This document shows, in pieces, positions 54,184 through 63,409 of a stretch of DNA of 64,000 nucleotides. Both the position numbers and the translations under genes were made by a program. How positions within the stretch are numbered: position 1 is the first letter of the stretch; every line of letters starts with the position of its first letter. The DNA is taken from positions 3,348,001 to 3,412,000 of the forward strand of contig NZ_CP150481.1 in NCBI RefSeq assembly GCF_047922965.1, given 5' to 3'. Origin of the DNA: Neptunicella plasticusilytica. Lineage in GTDB: Bacteria; Pseudomonadota; Gammaproteobacteria; Enterobacterales; Alteromonadaceae. The notes under the pieces were generated by a model that made no database searches, was not told where the DNA came from, and was given only the letters and a program-made list of their open reading frames with translations.

Positions 54184-54858
54184 CTAAACAAAACTGCAGA
54201 TTTGTTCCAGTTGTTTCTTTTTAAGCGCGTGCGCCGGTATGGTCGCATCGTCTGCCGGATAACCTGCCACAATCAGCATAAAAGGTCTTTCGTTATCTGC
54301 ATTACGATTGCATATTCGAGTTAAAAAGCTCATGGGTTTGGGGGTATGGGTCAACGTAGCCAGACCGGCATGATGCAAAGCCTGGATCAAAAATCCACAG
54401 GCCAGTCCGACCGACTCATGCACGTAATAATTGGTTTTGTCGTCACTTTCACCTACTCCTCCACGCTTCTGGCTAAATACCGCGATCAACCAGGGTGCCT
54501 GTTGCAAATAGGCTTTATCTGCGTTGGTCCCCAAGGGCTTAAGCGCATCCAGCCATTCTTCTCCTGCGCGGCCGTCATAAAATGCCTGTTCCAATGCTTC
54601 TGCTTCGCACCGGATTTGAGATTTAACCTGCAAATCGCTAATCGCGACAAAATGCCAGGGCTGATGGTTGGCGCCGCTAGGAGCAGAGCCGGCAGTCAGA
54701 ATACATTGTTCAATAATCGCCTGAGGTACCGGCCGGGATGAAAATTTACGAATGGAATGACGACGTTTTAGTTCCTGCAAATTCTGCGTCGCTCGTTGCA
54801 ACATCTGCTGTTGCGGATATTCGATAAAGTCAGTTAAGGGAAAATGTTGTTCCGACAT
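54184..54858 (-). CDS. Nitroreductase-family flavoprotein
   Basis: A 224-aa FMN-dependent oxidoreductase. RRHSIRKFSSRPVP near residues 33-46 is the FMN-phosphate motif, SAPSGANHQPWHFVAI follows, and the C-terminal part has GLACGFLIQALHHAGLATLTHTPKP. Overall it resembles the IYD/BluB-like branch more than NfsA or NfsB. The ATG at 54858 has GGTGAT at good spacing and is preferred over an in-frame start at 54906. The substrate is unknown. Confidence 0.88.
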   Translation of the reverse strand: MSEQHFPLTDFIEYPQQQMLQRATQNLQELKRRHSIRKFSSRPVPQAIIEQCILTAGSAPSGANHQPWHFVAISDLQVKSQIRCEAEALEQAFYDGRAGEEWLDALKPLGTNADKAYLQQAPWLIAVFSQKRGGVGESDDKTNYYVHESVGLACGFLIQALHHAGLATLTHTPKPMSFLTRICNRNADNERPFMLIVAGYPADDATIPAHALKKKQLEQICSFV

Positions 54859-55136
54859 TGTGGTATCACCCAAGAATAAACAGCTTTCGCTGTTTTGTTT
54901 CACCATTAACCACTATCCAAGCATAAAGTAACTAATAAACAAAGCAGCAAATTGCACCAGCATAAACCAGCATTGCTTTAATTTTGCGCATCCTGTTGAA
55001 TTTTCACCCCCTAGAAAAATCTGTTTAATCGCAATAAGGCTGGAATCGTTGGGCAATTTAGTCATACCAACGCAGCATGGCATAGTTACTGCTATTGCTA
55101 ACAATAGGGACAGCATTCTAATTCAGGAACATCATC

Positions 55137-56414
55137 ATGACGGGTCTAACCTTACACCATCATCCGCTGCGGGATGCACTGGATAAAGAACTCCAACAAC
55201 GGCTTTTCCCTGCACTTAATGCGCCCTGCAGACTATGTCAATTTATGCTGACCGTATCCGATGCTTCAAAAGAAGCAGAGTTTTTATTTATGCAACAACT
55301 GGCCAGACAACAGGGTAGTCGCTTGCTCGAAACCGATAATGATATCAACTTGTCATTGTTTGGTGGCCACTTGCGTTGGGAACGTCATGGTGAGTTCTCC
55401 AGTTATGTCTTTATTCAAAACGGAGAGTCGGCGCACTGGTTTGACGACCCTCTGGACTTTTTGCCTAGTCGGGACTGGCTGAATAAAATTCCGGGCCGCA
55501 TATTCCGGATTGTACAACTAAGCGTGGTCACACCCGAGCAAATCAAAAATAAACAAGTGATAGCGGGATTGTTTAATCCCGATACTTGCGTCAACAGCAT
55601 GCTGGCGGACAATAAGGCCCGCATCTGGACGGATTTTCAAAAACATGCTGAAGGTGCCGGACGTATGCTACTGATTGACCATGGTCTAACCGCCAATGGT
55701 TTGGGCCGGATTGTGCAGCAACTGTTTGATCTGGGTAATTATCGAAAACTGTCTCTGCTTGGTTGGCCGCTGTCACGCCAAGCTTTATCCCGTTTGACAC
55801 TACTCGAACAACAGTTATCAGATATCACCCAGCGGATCCAGGAAGAACTGAGTGATGATGAAAAACTGCTGTATGAAATCAGTAAACTTGCTGCCCAGAC
55901 CGAACATTTGATTGCTGAAACCAGTTCCAGATTGCAAGCCACAGCGGCCTATTACCAATTGACGCTGGACAGACTAAAAAGCCTCAATGAAGTTCCTATT
56001 GAAGGCATGATGTCTTTACAGGATTTTACCGAACGGCGTTTAAAACCTGCGTTTCGCACCAGCGAATCCGTCGGTTTCCGACAATCAGCATTAAGCAACA
56101 GACTGGGTCGCTCGACCGAATTATTGCGCACCCGGATTAGTCTCAAATTGGAACGTCAAAATCAACGCTTGCTGGCCTCAATGGATCAACGAGCCAAAGT
56201 ACAGCTTAAAATGCAGCAGGTTGTTGAAAGTTTTTCATTGGTCGCCATCAGCTATTACGGCGTTCAACTGACTGACAAAGGGATATCTGCACTGGCTTAT
56301 TGGCTTCCCGACATCAATACCAAACTATGGCACAGCATCAGCGTGCCTGTAGTGATTGCACTGGTGGTGTGTTTATTACTGTGGCTACGCCGAAAATTGC
56401 ACCCAAAACCTTAG
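55137..56414 (+). CDS. DUF3422 family membrane protein
   Basis: A 425-aa protein of a family with no known function. The N-terminal half has the conserved LHHHPLRDALDKELQQR, SLFGGHLRWERHGEFSSYVF and WTDFQKHAEGAGRMLLIDHGL. The C-terminal 100 residues have a coiled-coil stretch and two hydrophobic segments (FSLVAISYYGVQLTDKGI and VPVVIALVVCLLLWLRRKL), so it is probably anchored in the inner membrane with a cytoplasmic domain. It is a single gene upstream of the TonB receptor. Confidence 0.9.
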   Translation: MTGLTLHHHPLRDALDKELQQRLFPALNAPCRLCQFMLTVSDASKEAEFLFMQQLARQQGSRLLETDNDINLSLFGGHLRWERHGEFSSYVFIQNGESAHWFDDPLDFLPSRDWLNKIPGRIFRIVQLSVVTPEQIKNKQVIAGLFNPDTCVNSMLADNKARIWTDFQKHAEGAGRMLLIDHGLTANGLGRIVQQLFDLGNYRKLSLLGWPLSRQALSRLTLLEQQLSDITQRIQEELSDDEKLLYEISKLAAQTEHLIAETSSRLQATAAYYQLTLDRLKSLNEVPIEGMMSLQDFTERRLKPAFRTSESVGFRQSALSNRLGRSTELLRTRISLKLERQNQRLLASMDQRAKVQLKMQQVVESFSLVAISYYGVQLTDKGISALAYWLPDINTKLWHSISVPVVIALVVCLLLWLRRKLHPKP

Positions 56415-56430
56415 GGTTTGTATATGGGGT

Positions 56431-56452
56431 GCGACAATTTGCCACATTGTGC
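56431..56452 (+). promoter_or_regulatory. Inverted repeat upstream of the TonB receptor (putative operator)
   Basis: GCGACAAT and ATTGTGC form an imperfect inverted repeat with a 7-nt centre, 55-75 nt upstream of the receptor ATG. It does not match Fur. Whether it is an operator is speculative. Confidence 0.35.
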
Positions 56453-56506
56453 AACCGCGGGTTTTATTTAGACTAGCGTGCAAATTTCTGAATACTCGGT
56501 ATTTTT

Positions 56507-58795
56507 ATGCATTTATTGACGAGCCGCCGGCTGATTTCCGTTCTAGTATCACTCAGTTGTACCCCGGTATTGGCAGACGTTTCCTCTCAAACACCGGATA
56601 AAGACGTTGAAAAAGTCACAATTTGGGCCGCGCGATCAAGCATAGATAATGACTCTGTTAGTCCTGCTTTTTTGCTCCAACAGGAGGATATGCAGAGTAT
56701 CAATGCGGCGACCACCGAAGATATTGTCAAATATGCTCCTAGCATTGTGATCCGGCGGCGTTTTATCGGTGATGCCAATGGTACCTTGGGACTACGCGGT
56801 TCCAATATGTTCCAGACCTCGCGTTCAATGGTATTTGCCGATGGTGTGCCGTTGCACTATTTGTTGCAATCCCGCTGGAGCGGTGCCCCGCGCTGGACCA
56901 TGGTGTCTGCCAGCGAAATTGCCCAGGTCGAAGTGTTATACGGCCCTTTTTCTGCCGAATACAGTGGCAATGCCATGGGGGGCGTAGTGCTAATGGAAAC
57001 CGCTATTCCACAACAGCGCGAGGTTCATTTTAATACCAGCTATTTTAATCAGCAATTTGATGCCTACGGCTTCGATGACCGGGTTGACGGTTTTAAAAGC
57101 TTTGTCTCCTATGGTGATAAAATGGGTGATTTGAGTCTGTATTTTTCCTATAACCATTTGCAAAATGACTCTCAACCACAGTCATTCTATTACGGTGGTA
57201 ATTCCACCAGCTCTGCTGCCATCGATGTAACCGGCGCAATAAAAGCAACAGATGAACGGAGCAATCCACAACTATTTTTTGGTGATACCGGCATTGTCGA
57301 GACCACTACCGATAACTATAAATTCAAAACCGGCTATGACTGGGATAACTGGTCGGCCTTGCTCAATATCGCTTATGAAGATCGCCAGTCGCAGGCTGAT
57401 TCGGCCAACAGTTACCTGCTAGATTCGGACGGTAACAATATTTGGGGAGGTGATGTAAGTCAGGATGGACAGCGTTTTTCGGTGCCGGCCAGCCGCTTAA
57501 ATGTGAGTGTTCAGGATCGCGACAGTTTATCTATCGGTTTACGAGTAAAAGGCAACCTCAACGATAACCTTTCGCTGGAAGCCAACTTGAGCCAGTTTGA
57601 TATCTTGCATGATCAAACCCGCTCATCACACAGTAACCCGAACAGCCCTGACTATACCCCGGCAGGACAAATTACTGATTATGACGATACTGGCTGGAAA
57701 ACAGCAGAAATCAAGTTACGCTGGCAACCTTCAGGTTATGAGCAATTGGGTCTGGTCACAGGTACCCGATATGAACAATATCAACTCAATATTTCAGTTT
57801 ATGATTCCGCTGACTATGCAGCAGGTAATCTGGATGACATGACCAGCAATAGTGGCGGCCAAACCGATATCAGCGCGGTATTTGCCCAGTTAAACTGGGA
57901 TATCGGTTCGCAATGGAATATCACGCTAGGCGGGCGTTATGAGTCTTTTCATAGCAACAATGGTTACTATTCACAAAATGACGCACAAACGCCGCAATTT
58001 GCTCTCATTGAGGTACCCGCAACATCAGATAACCAGTTTTCGCCAAAACTTTCCTTGGCTTATCAACCTGAACAAAATTGGTCACTACGCTATTCACTGG
58101 CCAAGGCGTACCGTTTTCCTATTGTCGAGGAGCTTTTCAGCCAGTATCAAGCCTACAATACGGTGAGTGAAGCCAATCCTGAACTTAAACCCGAAGCTGG
58201 ACTGCATCATAACTTGTCATTCGATTATCTACTGGATGATGGTTATCTGCGAGTGAATGCCTTTAGTGAAAATATTCGTGATGTCATCGAGTCGCAGTCA
58301 ACCACGCTGCCTGGTGGACTGTCGGTACGGACTTTTATTCCGATCGATAAAGTCAGGACTCGCGGCATGGAGTTTATCTACCAACAGCACGATATCTTGC
58401 TGGATGGACTGGATATAAGCGCCAATATTGCTTATACCGACGCTAACATTATCGAGAATAATGTCGCGCCGGAAATTGAAGGCAAAACCTATCCACGCAT
58501 GCCTAAATGGCGTGGTAATTTACTGACGACTTACCATCTATCCGAACAATGGACGCTCGGTGCCAATATTCAGTACGCCAGCAATAGCTACGGGCGCACC
58601 GATAATCTGGACAATGCCCAATATGTGTACGGTGCACAGGATAAATATTGTCGCCTGGGCTTAAAATCCACTTTCGCCTGGGATGACAATCTCGAGTTCA
58701 ACCTGGGAGTGGACAACTTGAGCAATAAAATCAGCTATGTTGCCCATCCCTGGCCAGGCCGAACCTGGTATTTTAGCTTTGCTTACGATATGTAA
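56507..58795 (+). CDS. TonB-dependent outer-membrane receptor
   Basis: A 762-aa receptor with a signal peptide (residues 1-23). The plug domain (about 50-160) includes TTEDIVKYAPSIVIRRRF, GLRGSNMFQTSRSMVFADGVPL and VEVLYGPFSAEYSGNAMGGVV. A 22-strand beta-barrel follows, with the C-terminal PGRTWYFSFAYDM. These receptors import siderophores, metals or other substrates using TonB. Upstream there is no Fur box but an inverted repeat (56431-56452). The adjacent PepSY protein overlaps the stop (TAATG), suggesting a coupled metal-siderophore import and reduction system. Confidence 0.93.
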   Translation: MHLLTSRRLISVLVSLSCTPVLADVSSQTPDKDVEKVTIWAARSSIDNDSVSPAFLLQQEDMQSINAATTEDIVKYAPSIVIRRRFIGDANGTLGLRGSNMFQTSRSMVFADGVPLHYLLQSRWSGAPRWTMVSASEIAQVEVLYGPFSAEYSGNAMGGVVLMETAIPQQREVHFNTSYFNQQFDAYGFDDRVDGFKSFVSYGDKMGDLSLYFSYNHLQNDSQPQSFYYGGNSTSSAAIDVTGAIKATDERSNPQLFFGDTGIVETTTDNYKFKTGYDWDNWSALLNIAYEDRQSQADSANSYLLDSDGNNIWGGDVSQDGQRFSVPASRLNVSVQDRDSLSIGLRVKGNLNDNLSLEANLSQFDILHDQTRSSHSNPNSPDYTPAGQITDYDDTGWKTAEIKLRWQPSGYEQLGLVTGTRYEQYQLNISVYDSADYAAGNLDDMTSNSGGQTDISAVFAQLNWDIGSQWNITLGGRYESFHSNNGYYSQNDAQTPQFALIEVPATSDNQFSPKLSLAYQPEQNWSLRYSLAKAYRFPIVEELFSQYQAYNTVSEANPELKPEAGLHHNLSFDYLLDDGYLRVNAFSENIRDVIESQSTTLPGGLSVRTFIPIDKVRTRGMEFIYQQHDILLDGLDISANIAYTDANIIENNVAPEIEGKTYPRMPKWRGNLLTTYHLSEQWTLGANIQYASNSYGRTDNLDNAQYVYGAQDKYCRLGLKSTFAWDDNLEFNLGVDNLSNKISYVAHPWPGRTWYFSFAYDM

Positions 58796-60132
58796 TGGCG
58801 GACAGTATGACGACTAACAGCCACCCAAACCGAAACGAGACCAGCTTATCTTCGCGTAAACTTTACCGGATGATCTGGCGCTGGCATTTTTATGCCGGAC
58901 TGTTATGTATTCCGTTTATTCTGACGCTAGCTATCTCCGGTTCAATCTTTTTATTTAAACCGCAAATTGAAAACTGGATCGATCAGCCCTTCCATGCCCT
59001 CGCGGTTGGCGCCACCACCAGCACACCTAACCAGCAAATTCAGGCGGCTCTAGACACCTTACCTGGCAGTCGTTTTGTGAGCTACCAACTGCCAAAAACG
59101 CCACGGCATGCCGTAATCATTCAACTGATTGAACGGGATATTCCCTGGCTGGTTTATATCAATCCCTACAATTTGCAGGTATTGAAAGTCATTAAAAAGG
59201 ATTCTCAGTTTATCGAACTGGTACGCAGCTTCCATGGTGAACTGTTAGCCGGTAATACCGGCTCGGTATTGGTTGAATTAGCCGGTTGCTGGGCGATTGT
59301 ACTCATCGTTTCCGGTTTATATCTATGGTGGCCTAAACAATCTCATGGTTTAGCTGGTGTTTTCTATCCCCGCGTTACTAAAGGTAAACGACTGTTCTGG
59401 CGCGATATGCACGCCGTTACCGGTATGTGGATCTCGACTTTGGCGCTGTTTTTACTGATAACAGGTTTACCCTGGGCGCTGGTTTGGGGTGGCGCATTCA
59501 AACAGGTACGCGGGTGGCTGGAAACTCCGGTTGAGCAGGACTGGACAATCAGCCGCGCTCAGGAGCACCAGCATATGCGCCATCAAGCGCTGGACAAGGT
59601 CAATCTGTCGCCATTATTACTGGCAAGCGCCGAACAGTTAAATTTGGCACCGCCGGCGACCTTGTCAATATCAGATCGACAAACCCAGCAATGGAAACTG
59701 CAATCCAGTCATCAAAACCGGATGTTACGCAGCAATGTCTGGTTGGACGGAATTGATGGCCATATCGTTAAAAGCGAGAATTTTTCTGAGCGCAAGGGAA
59801 TTGATAAAGTAATAGGCATTGGCATATCCGCGCATGAAGGGCAGTTATTCGGCTGGTTTAACCAATTGCTTGGTCTTGTCACCACTAGCGGACTGATATT
59901 AATGATGGCCAGCGGATTTATCCTGTGGCGACGCCGCAAGCCTAGACATAGTTTAGGTGCGCCACAGGCGATGCCGGACAGCAGAGCGGCTAAAGTCATA
60001 TTAACGACTCTGGTCACCATGGCGTTATTGCTTCCCTTGCTGATGATTTCGCTTATTGCACTGTGGATACTGGAACGTCTGGTACTAACGCGCATACCAC
60101 AAGTCAGGAACTGGCTAGGGTTGACTGGATAA
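58795..60132 (+). CDS. PepSY-domain membrane protein (siderophore reductase-like)
   Basis: A 445-aa inner-membrane protein of the PepSY-TM family (PiuB/FoxB/FhuF-associated). Four membrane helices are seen: FYAGLLCIPFILTLAISGSIFLF (residues 31-53), VELAGCWAIVLIVSGLYLWW, ISTLALFLLITGLPWALVW and LGLVTTSGLILMMASGFILW, plus a last one near 405-430. Conserved His residues in the helix borders (SFHGELL, DMHAVTG) would bind haem. Members reduce or release ferric siderophores in the periplasm. Its ATG overlaps the receptor stop, so the two are coupled. Confidence 0.88.
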   Translation: MADSMTTNSHPNRNETSLSSRKLYRMIWRWHFYAGLLCIPFILTLAISGSIFLFKPQIENWIDQPFHALAVGATTSTPNQQIQAALDTLPGSRFVSYQLPKTPRHAVIIQLIERDIPWLVYINPYNLQVLKVIKKDSQFIELVRSFHGELLAGNTGSVLVELAGCWAIVLIVSGLYLWWPKQSHGLAGVFYPRVTKGKRLFWRDMHAVTGMWISTLALFLLITGLPWALVWGGAFKQVRGWLETPVEQDWTISRAQEHQHMRHQALDKVNLSPLLLASAEQLNLAPPATLSISDRQTQQWKLQSSHQNRMLRSNVWLDGIDGHIVKSENFSERKGIDKVIGIGISAHEGQLFGWFNQLLGLVTTSGLILMMASGFILWRRRKPRHSLGAPQAMPDSRAAKVILTTLVTMALLLPLLMISLIALWILERLVLTRIPQVRNWLGLTG

Positions 60133-60165
60133 CAGAGTGGGCAATCAGTGGTTATGCCACGATCA

Positions 60166-60191
60166 AAAAAGGCTGGTTAACCAGCCTTTTT
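60166..60191. terminator. Bidirectional terminator between PepSY gene and csrA
   Basis: AAAAAGGCTGG-TTAA-CCAGCCTTTTT, a perfect 11-bp stem flanked by A and T runs, so it can terminate both converging transcripts. It lies 9 nt from the csrA stop. Confidence 0.93.
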
Positions 60192-60199
60192 ATGGGTGC

Positions 60200-60412
60200 T
60201 TATTCATCGTCCTCTGACGGTTCTTCATGAGAAGCTAGTTTGGTATTCTTCTCGGCCTGAATGCGCATGTAAATTTCTTCACGATGCACAGACACTTCCT
60301 TGGGTGCATTCACACCTATGCGGACCTGATTTCCTTTTACCCCTAATACAGTGACAGTTACATCGTCACCAACCATTAAAGTTTCACCTACACGACGGGT
60401 CAAAATTAGCAT
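60200..60412 (-). CDS. csrA: Carbon storage regulator CsrA
   Basis: A 70-aa RNA-binding dimer that represses or activates mRNAs by binding GGA motifs, and affects motility, biofilm and carbon metabolism. The conserved RNA-binding residues are intact: LILTRRVGETLMVGDDV at residues 2-18 and RIGVNAPKEVSVHREEIY near 36-53. The C-terminal tail is acidic. It follows alaS as in most gammaproteobacteria, with a 154-nt gap that can hold its own promoter. Confidence 0.97.
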   Translation of the reverse strand: MLILTRRVGETLMVGDDVTVTVLGVKGNQVRIGVNAPKEVSVHREEIYMRIQAEKNTKLASHEEPSEDDE

Positions 60413-60566
60413 TCTCTTGCTCCTATTCCGTTTATTCCAATAATGAGTCCATTTTAAAGTTAGCTTATATTCGAGCTTTACCCAAATATTGCCATCGACC
60501 TTTCCCGGTTTTTGTTGTCACTTCAAAAACTGGCCGATTTTCAGAGTGTTAACTCCAAAATTTAGT

Positions 60567-63164
60567 TTATAACTGTTGTTCCAACCACGCTGATACCGAG
60601 GCTATGGCGCTGGCCAGATTTTCAGGTTGAGAACCGCCTGCCTGAGCCATATCCGGCCTGCCGCCACCTTTGCCACCGACTTGCTGGGCAACAAAGTTTA
60701 CCAGTTCACCGGCTTTGACCTTGCCGGTTAGATCTTTGGTTACACCGGCAATCAAATTGACTTTGTCACCATTGGCCAGGCCCAACATCAAAATGCCGCT
60801 ACCCAGTTGGCTTTTCAAGGTATCACTCATATCCCGTAAGGATTTGGCTTCTACCCCATCTAATACACAAGACAGAACTTTTACGCCTTTAATTTCAACG
60901 ACCTGAGACAGTAAATCAGAACCGGCCTGACTGGCCAACTTCTGTTTTAACTGGGCGATTTGTTTTTCCAGTCCTTTACCTTGTTCCAGAATCTGCGCCA
61001 CGCGCTCCTGAATATGGCCAGGTTCCGATTTAACCAACGCTGCAACCGCGCTCAACTGAACACTTTGCTGCTGACTATAATCCAGTGCTGCCTGACCGGT
61101 TACCGCCTCAATTCGGCGTATACCCGCGGCAATGCCGCTTTCCGACACGATACGGAATAAGCCGATATCGCCAGTCTGTTTGACATGGGTTCCACCACAT
61201 AATTCAATCGAGAATGGCCCCATGGACACAACGCGCACCTGTTCGTCATATTTTTCGCCAAACAATGCCTGTGCGCCCGACGCTTTAGCTTCTTCCAATT
61301 CCATTAATTTAGTTTGTAACGAATGATTAATGCGAACTTGCTGATTGACCAGATTCTCGATGTCAGTCAGTTGCTGCCTGGTTACTCCCTCAAAATGGGA
61401 GAAGTCAAAACGCAAACGTTCAGGGTCAACCAATGAACCTTTCTGGTTCACATGATCGCCTAAAACCGTTTTTAATGCAGCATGCAACAGGTGAGTTGCA
61501 GTATGGTTAAGACGAATAGCCTGACGACGTGATTCCAATACTCTGGCATCAACCACATCACCAATTTTCAGCTCTGCCGACGCTGTACCTTTATGCGCAA
61601 TAGCGTTACTGAGTTTAACGGTATCTTTTACAACAAAATCTCCGTTAGCCGTTTGTAATACACCCTGATCACCAACCTGACCGCCGGATTCGGCGTAGAA
61701 GGGTGTCTGATCGAGCACGACTACACCCTCTGCGCCAGCCGCCAGAGAATCAACCGCCTTGCCTTGGTAGAATAATTCCACCACCTTGGCATTACCCTGC
61801 TCAAATTCGTAGCCGGTAAATTCGGTTTTCTGCTCCGATTTAAGTACATCATTATAGTCTGCACCGAAATTGCTGGCCTGCTGGGCGCGCTTGCGCTGTT
61901 CCTGCATCGCCGCTTCAAAACCTTGTTCATCAATCTTCAGGCCCTTTTCGCGAGCCACATCATTGGTCAAGTCAGCCGGGAAACCAAAAGTATCGTAAAG
62001 CTTAAACACGGTTTCGCCGGGGATGGTATCGCCGTTTAATTCACTTATTGCTTCGTTAAGCAATAACATGCCGCGTTCTAAAGTGCGCGAGAACTGCTCT
62101 TCTTCCACTCGCAATACCTTTTCAACCGTCGAGCGCTGTTGTTCCAGTTCAGGATAAAACGCGCCCATTTGGCGGACAAGCGACGCATACAATTTGTAGA
62201 AGAAAATATCATCAGCGCCCAGTTTATAGCCATGGCGGACTGCGCGACGAATAATGCGGCGCAATACATAACCGCGCCCTTCATTAGAGGGCATGACGCC
62301 ATCACAGATCAGGAAACCACAGGAACGGATATGATCGGCAATCACCCGCAGGGATTTGTCTTCCAGATCATCACTGCCGACAATGCTGGCAGCATCCTTA
62401 ATCAGGTTCTGAAAAATATCAATCTCGTAGTTACTGTGTACATTCTGCAAAATGGCCGAAATACGTTCCAGTCCCATACCAGTATCGATTGAAGGCTTGG
62501 GTAGCGGCTCCATTGTACCGTCGGCTTGACGGTTGAATTGCATAAAGACCAGATTCCAGATTTCAATAAAACGGTCGCCGTCTTCTTCTGGTGTTCCAGG
62601 CGGACCTCCCCAGATATGCTCACCATGATCGTAAAAAATTTCCGAACAGGGTCCGCAAGGGCCCGTATCGCCCATCGACCAGAAGTTATCCGAGGTACTG
62701 ATGCGGATGATTCTATCAGCAGGCAAGCCAATCTCGTTTTCCCAGATGGCAAAGGCTTCATCGTCTTCGGAATAAACTGTGACTAACAGCTTTTCTGCCG
62801 GCAAGCCCAGATTCTCGGTCAGGAATGTCCAGGCAAACTTGATGGCTTCGGTTTTAAAATAATCACCAAAACTGAAATTACCCAACATTTCAAAAAAGGT
62901 GTGATGACGTGCGGTATAGCCAACATTTTCCAAATCATTATGTTTACCGCCGGCACGCACACAACGCTGGGACGATACCGCGCGCGTATAATTGCGTTTG
63001 TCTGCGCCCAAAAACACATCTTTAAACTGATTCATACCCGCATTAGTAAACAACAAGGTAGGATCATCGGCCGGAACCAGTGAGCTACTGCTCACTTTCT
63101 GGTGGTTATGTTGCGCAAAATAATCCAGAAAAGCACTTCTTAGTTCGGCGGTGGTTTTGATCAT
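60567..63164 (-). CDS. alaS: Alanyl-tRNA synthetase
   Basis: Class II synthetase charging tRNA-Ala. The 865 aa include the aminoacylation core (LFTNAGMNQFKDVFLG; RAGGKHNDLENVGYTARHHTFFEMLGNFSFGDYF near residues 70-105), the editing domain with the zinc-binding HTATHLLH near residue 555 and CGGTHVKQTGDIG near residue 655, and the C-Ala domain (GKGGGRPDMAQAGG). It is complete, with AGGATTA upstream of the ATG. recA and recX, which often precede alaS, are not seen at this locus. Confidence 0.97.
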   Translation of the reverse strand: MIKTTAELRSAFLDYFAQHNHQKVSSSSLVPADDPTLLFTNAGMNQFKDVFLGADKRNYTRAVSSQRCVRAGGKHNDLENVGYTARHHTFFEMLGNFSFGDYFKTEAIKFAWTFLTENLGLPAEKLLVTVYSEDDEAFAIWENEIGLPADRIIRISTSDNFWSMGDTGPCGPCSEIFYDHGEHIWGGPPGTPEEDGDRFIEIWNLVFMQFNRQADGTMEPLPKPSIDTGMGLERISAILQNVHSNYEIDIFQNLIKDAASIVGSDDLEDKSLRVIADHIRSCGFLICDGVMPSNEGRGYVLRRIIRRAVRHGYKLGADDIFFYKLYASLVRQMGAFYPELEQQRSTVEKVLRVEEEQFSRTLERGMLLLNEAISELNGDTIPGETVFKLYDTFGFPADLTNDVAREKGLKIDEQGFEAAMQEQRKRAQQASNFGADYNDVLKSEQKTEFTGYEFEQGNAKVVELFYQGKAVDSLAAGAEGVVVLDQTPFYAESGGQVGDQGVLQTANGDFVVKDTVKLSNAIAHKGTASAELKIGDVVDARVLESRRQAIRLNHTATHLLHAALKTVLGDHVNQKGSLVDPERLRFDFSHFEGVTRQQLTDIENLVNQQVRINHSLQTKLMELEEAKASGAQALFGEKYDEQVRVVSMGPFSIELCGGTHVKQTGDIGLFRIVSESGIAAGIRRIEAVTGQAALDYSQQQSVQLSAVAALVKSEPGHIQERVAQILEQGKGLEKQIAQLKQKLASQAGSDLLSQVVEIKGVKVLSCVLDGVEAKSLRDMSDTLKSQLGSGILMLGLANGDKVNLIAGVTKDLTGKVKAGELVNFVAQQVGGKGGGRPDMAQAGGSQPENLASAIASVSAWLEQQL

Positions 63165-63409
63165 TGATAATCCTGACTGGGTAAAGGGTCTGCCTAAGCG
63201 AAAACGATTAAAAATTAGCTGCGCAACATATCATGAAAATAGGCGTGTTTACAGATGTAACCCGCAGCTTTAGTGGGGAAATAATGATAAAAATACACCG
63301 ATTTTATGCCAGCCTGACATTCCCTTTGCTAACCCCTTACCGAATTAACAACAAGATTAACCAAACCGCCAATAAAACAGCCATATTTGTGAAGGATAAT
63401 CTTACAACC

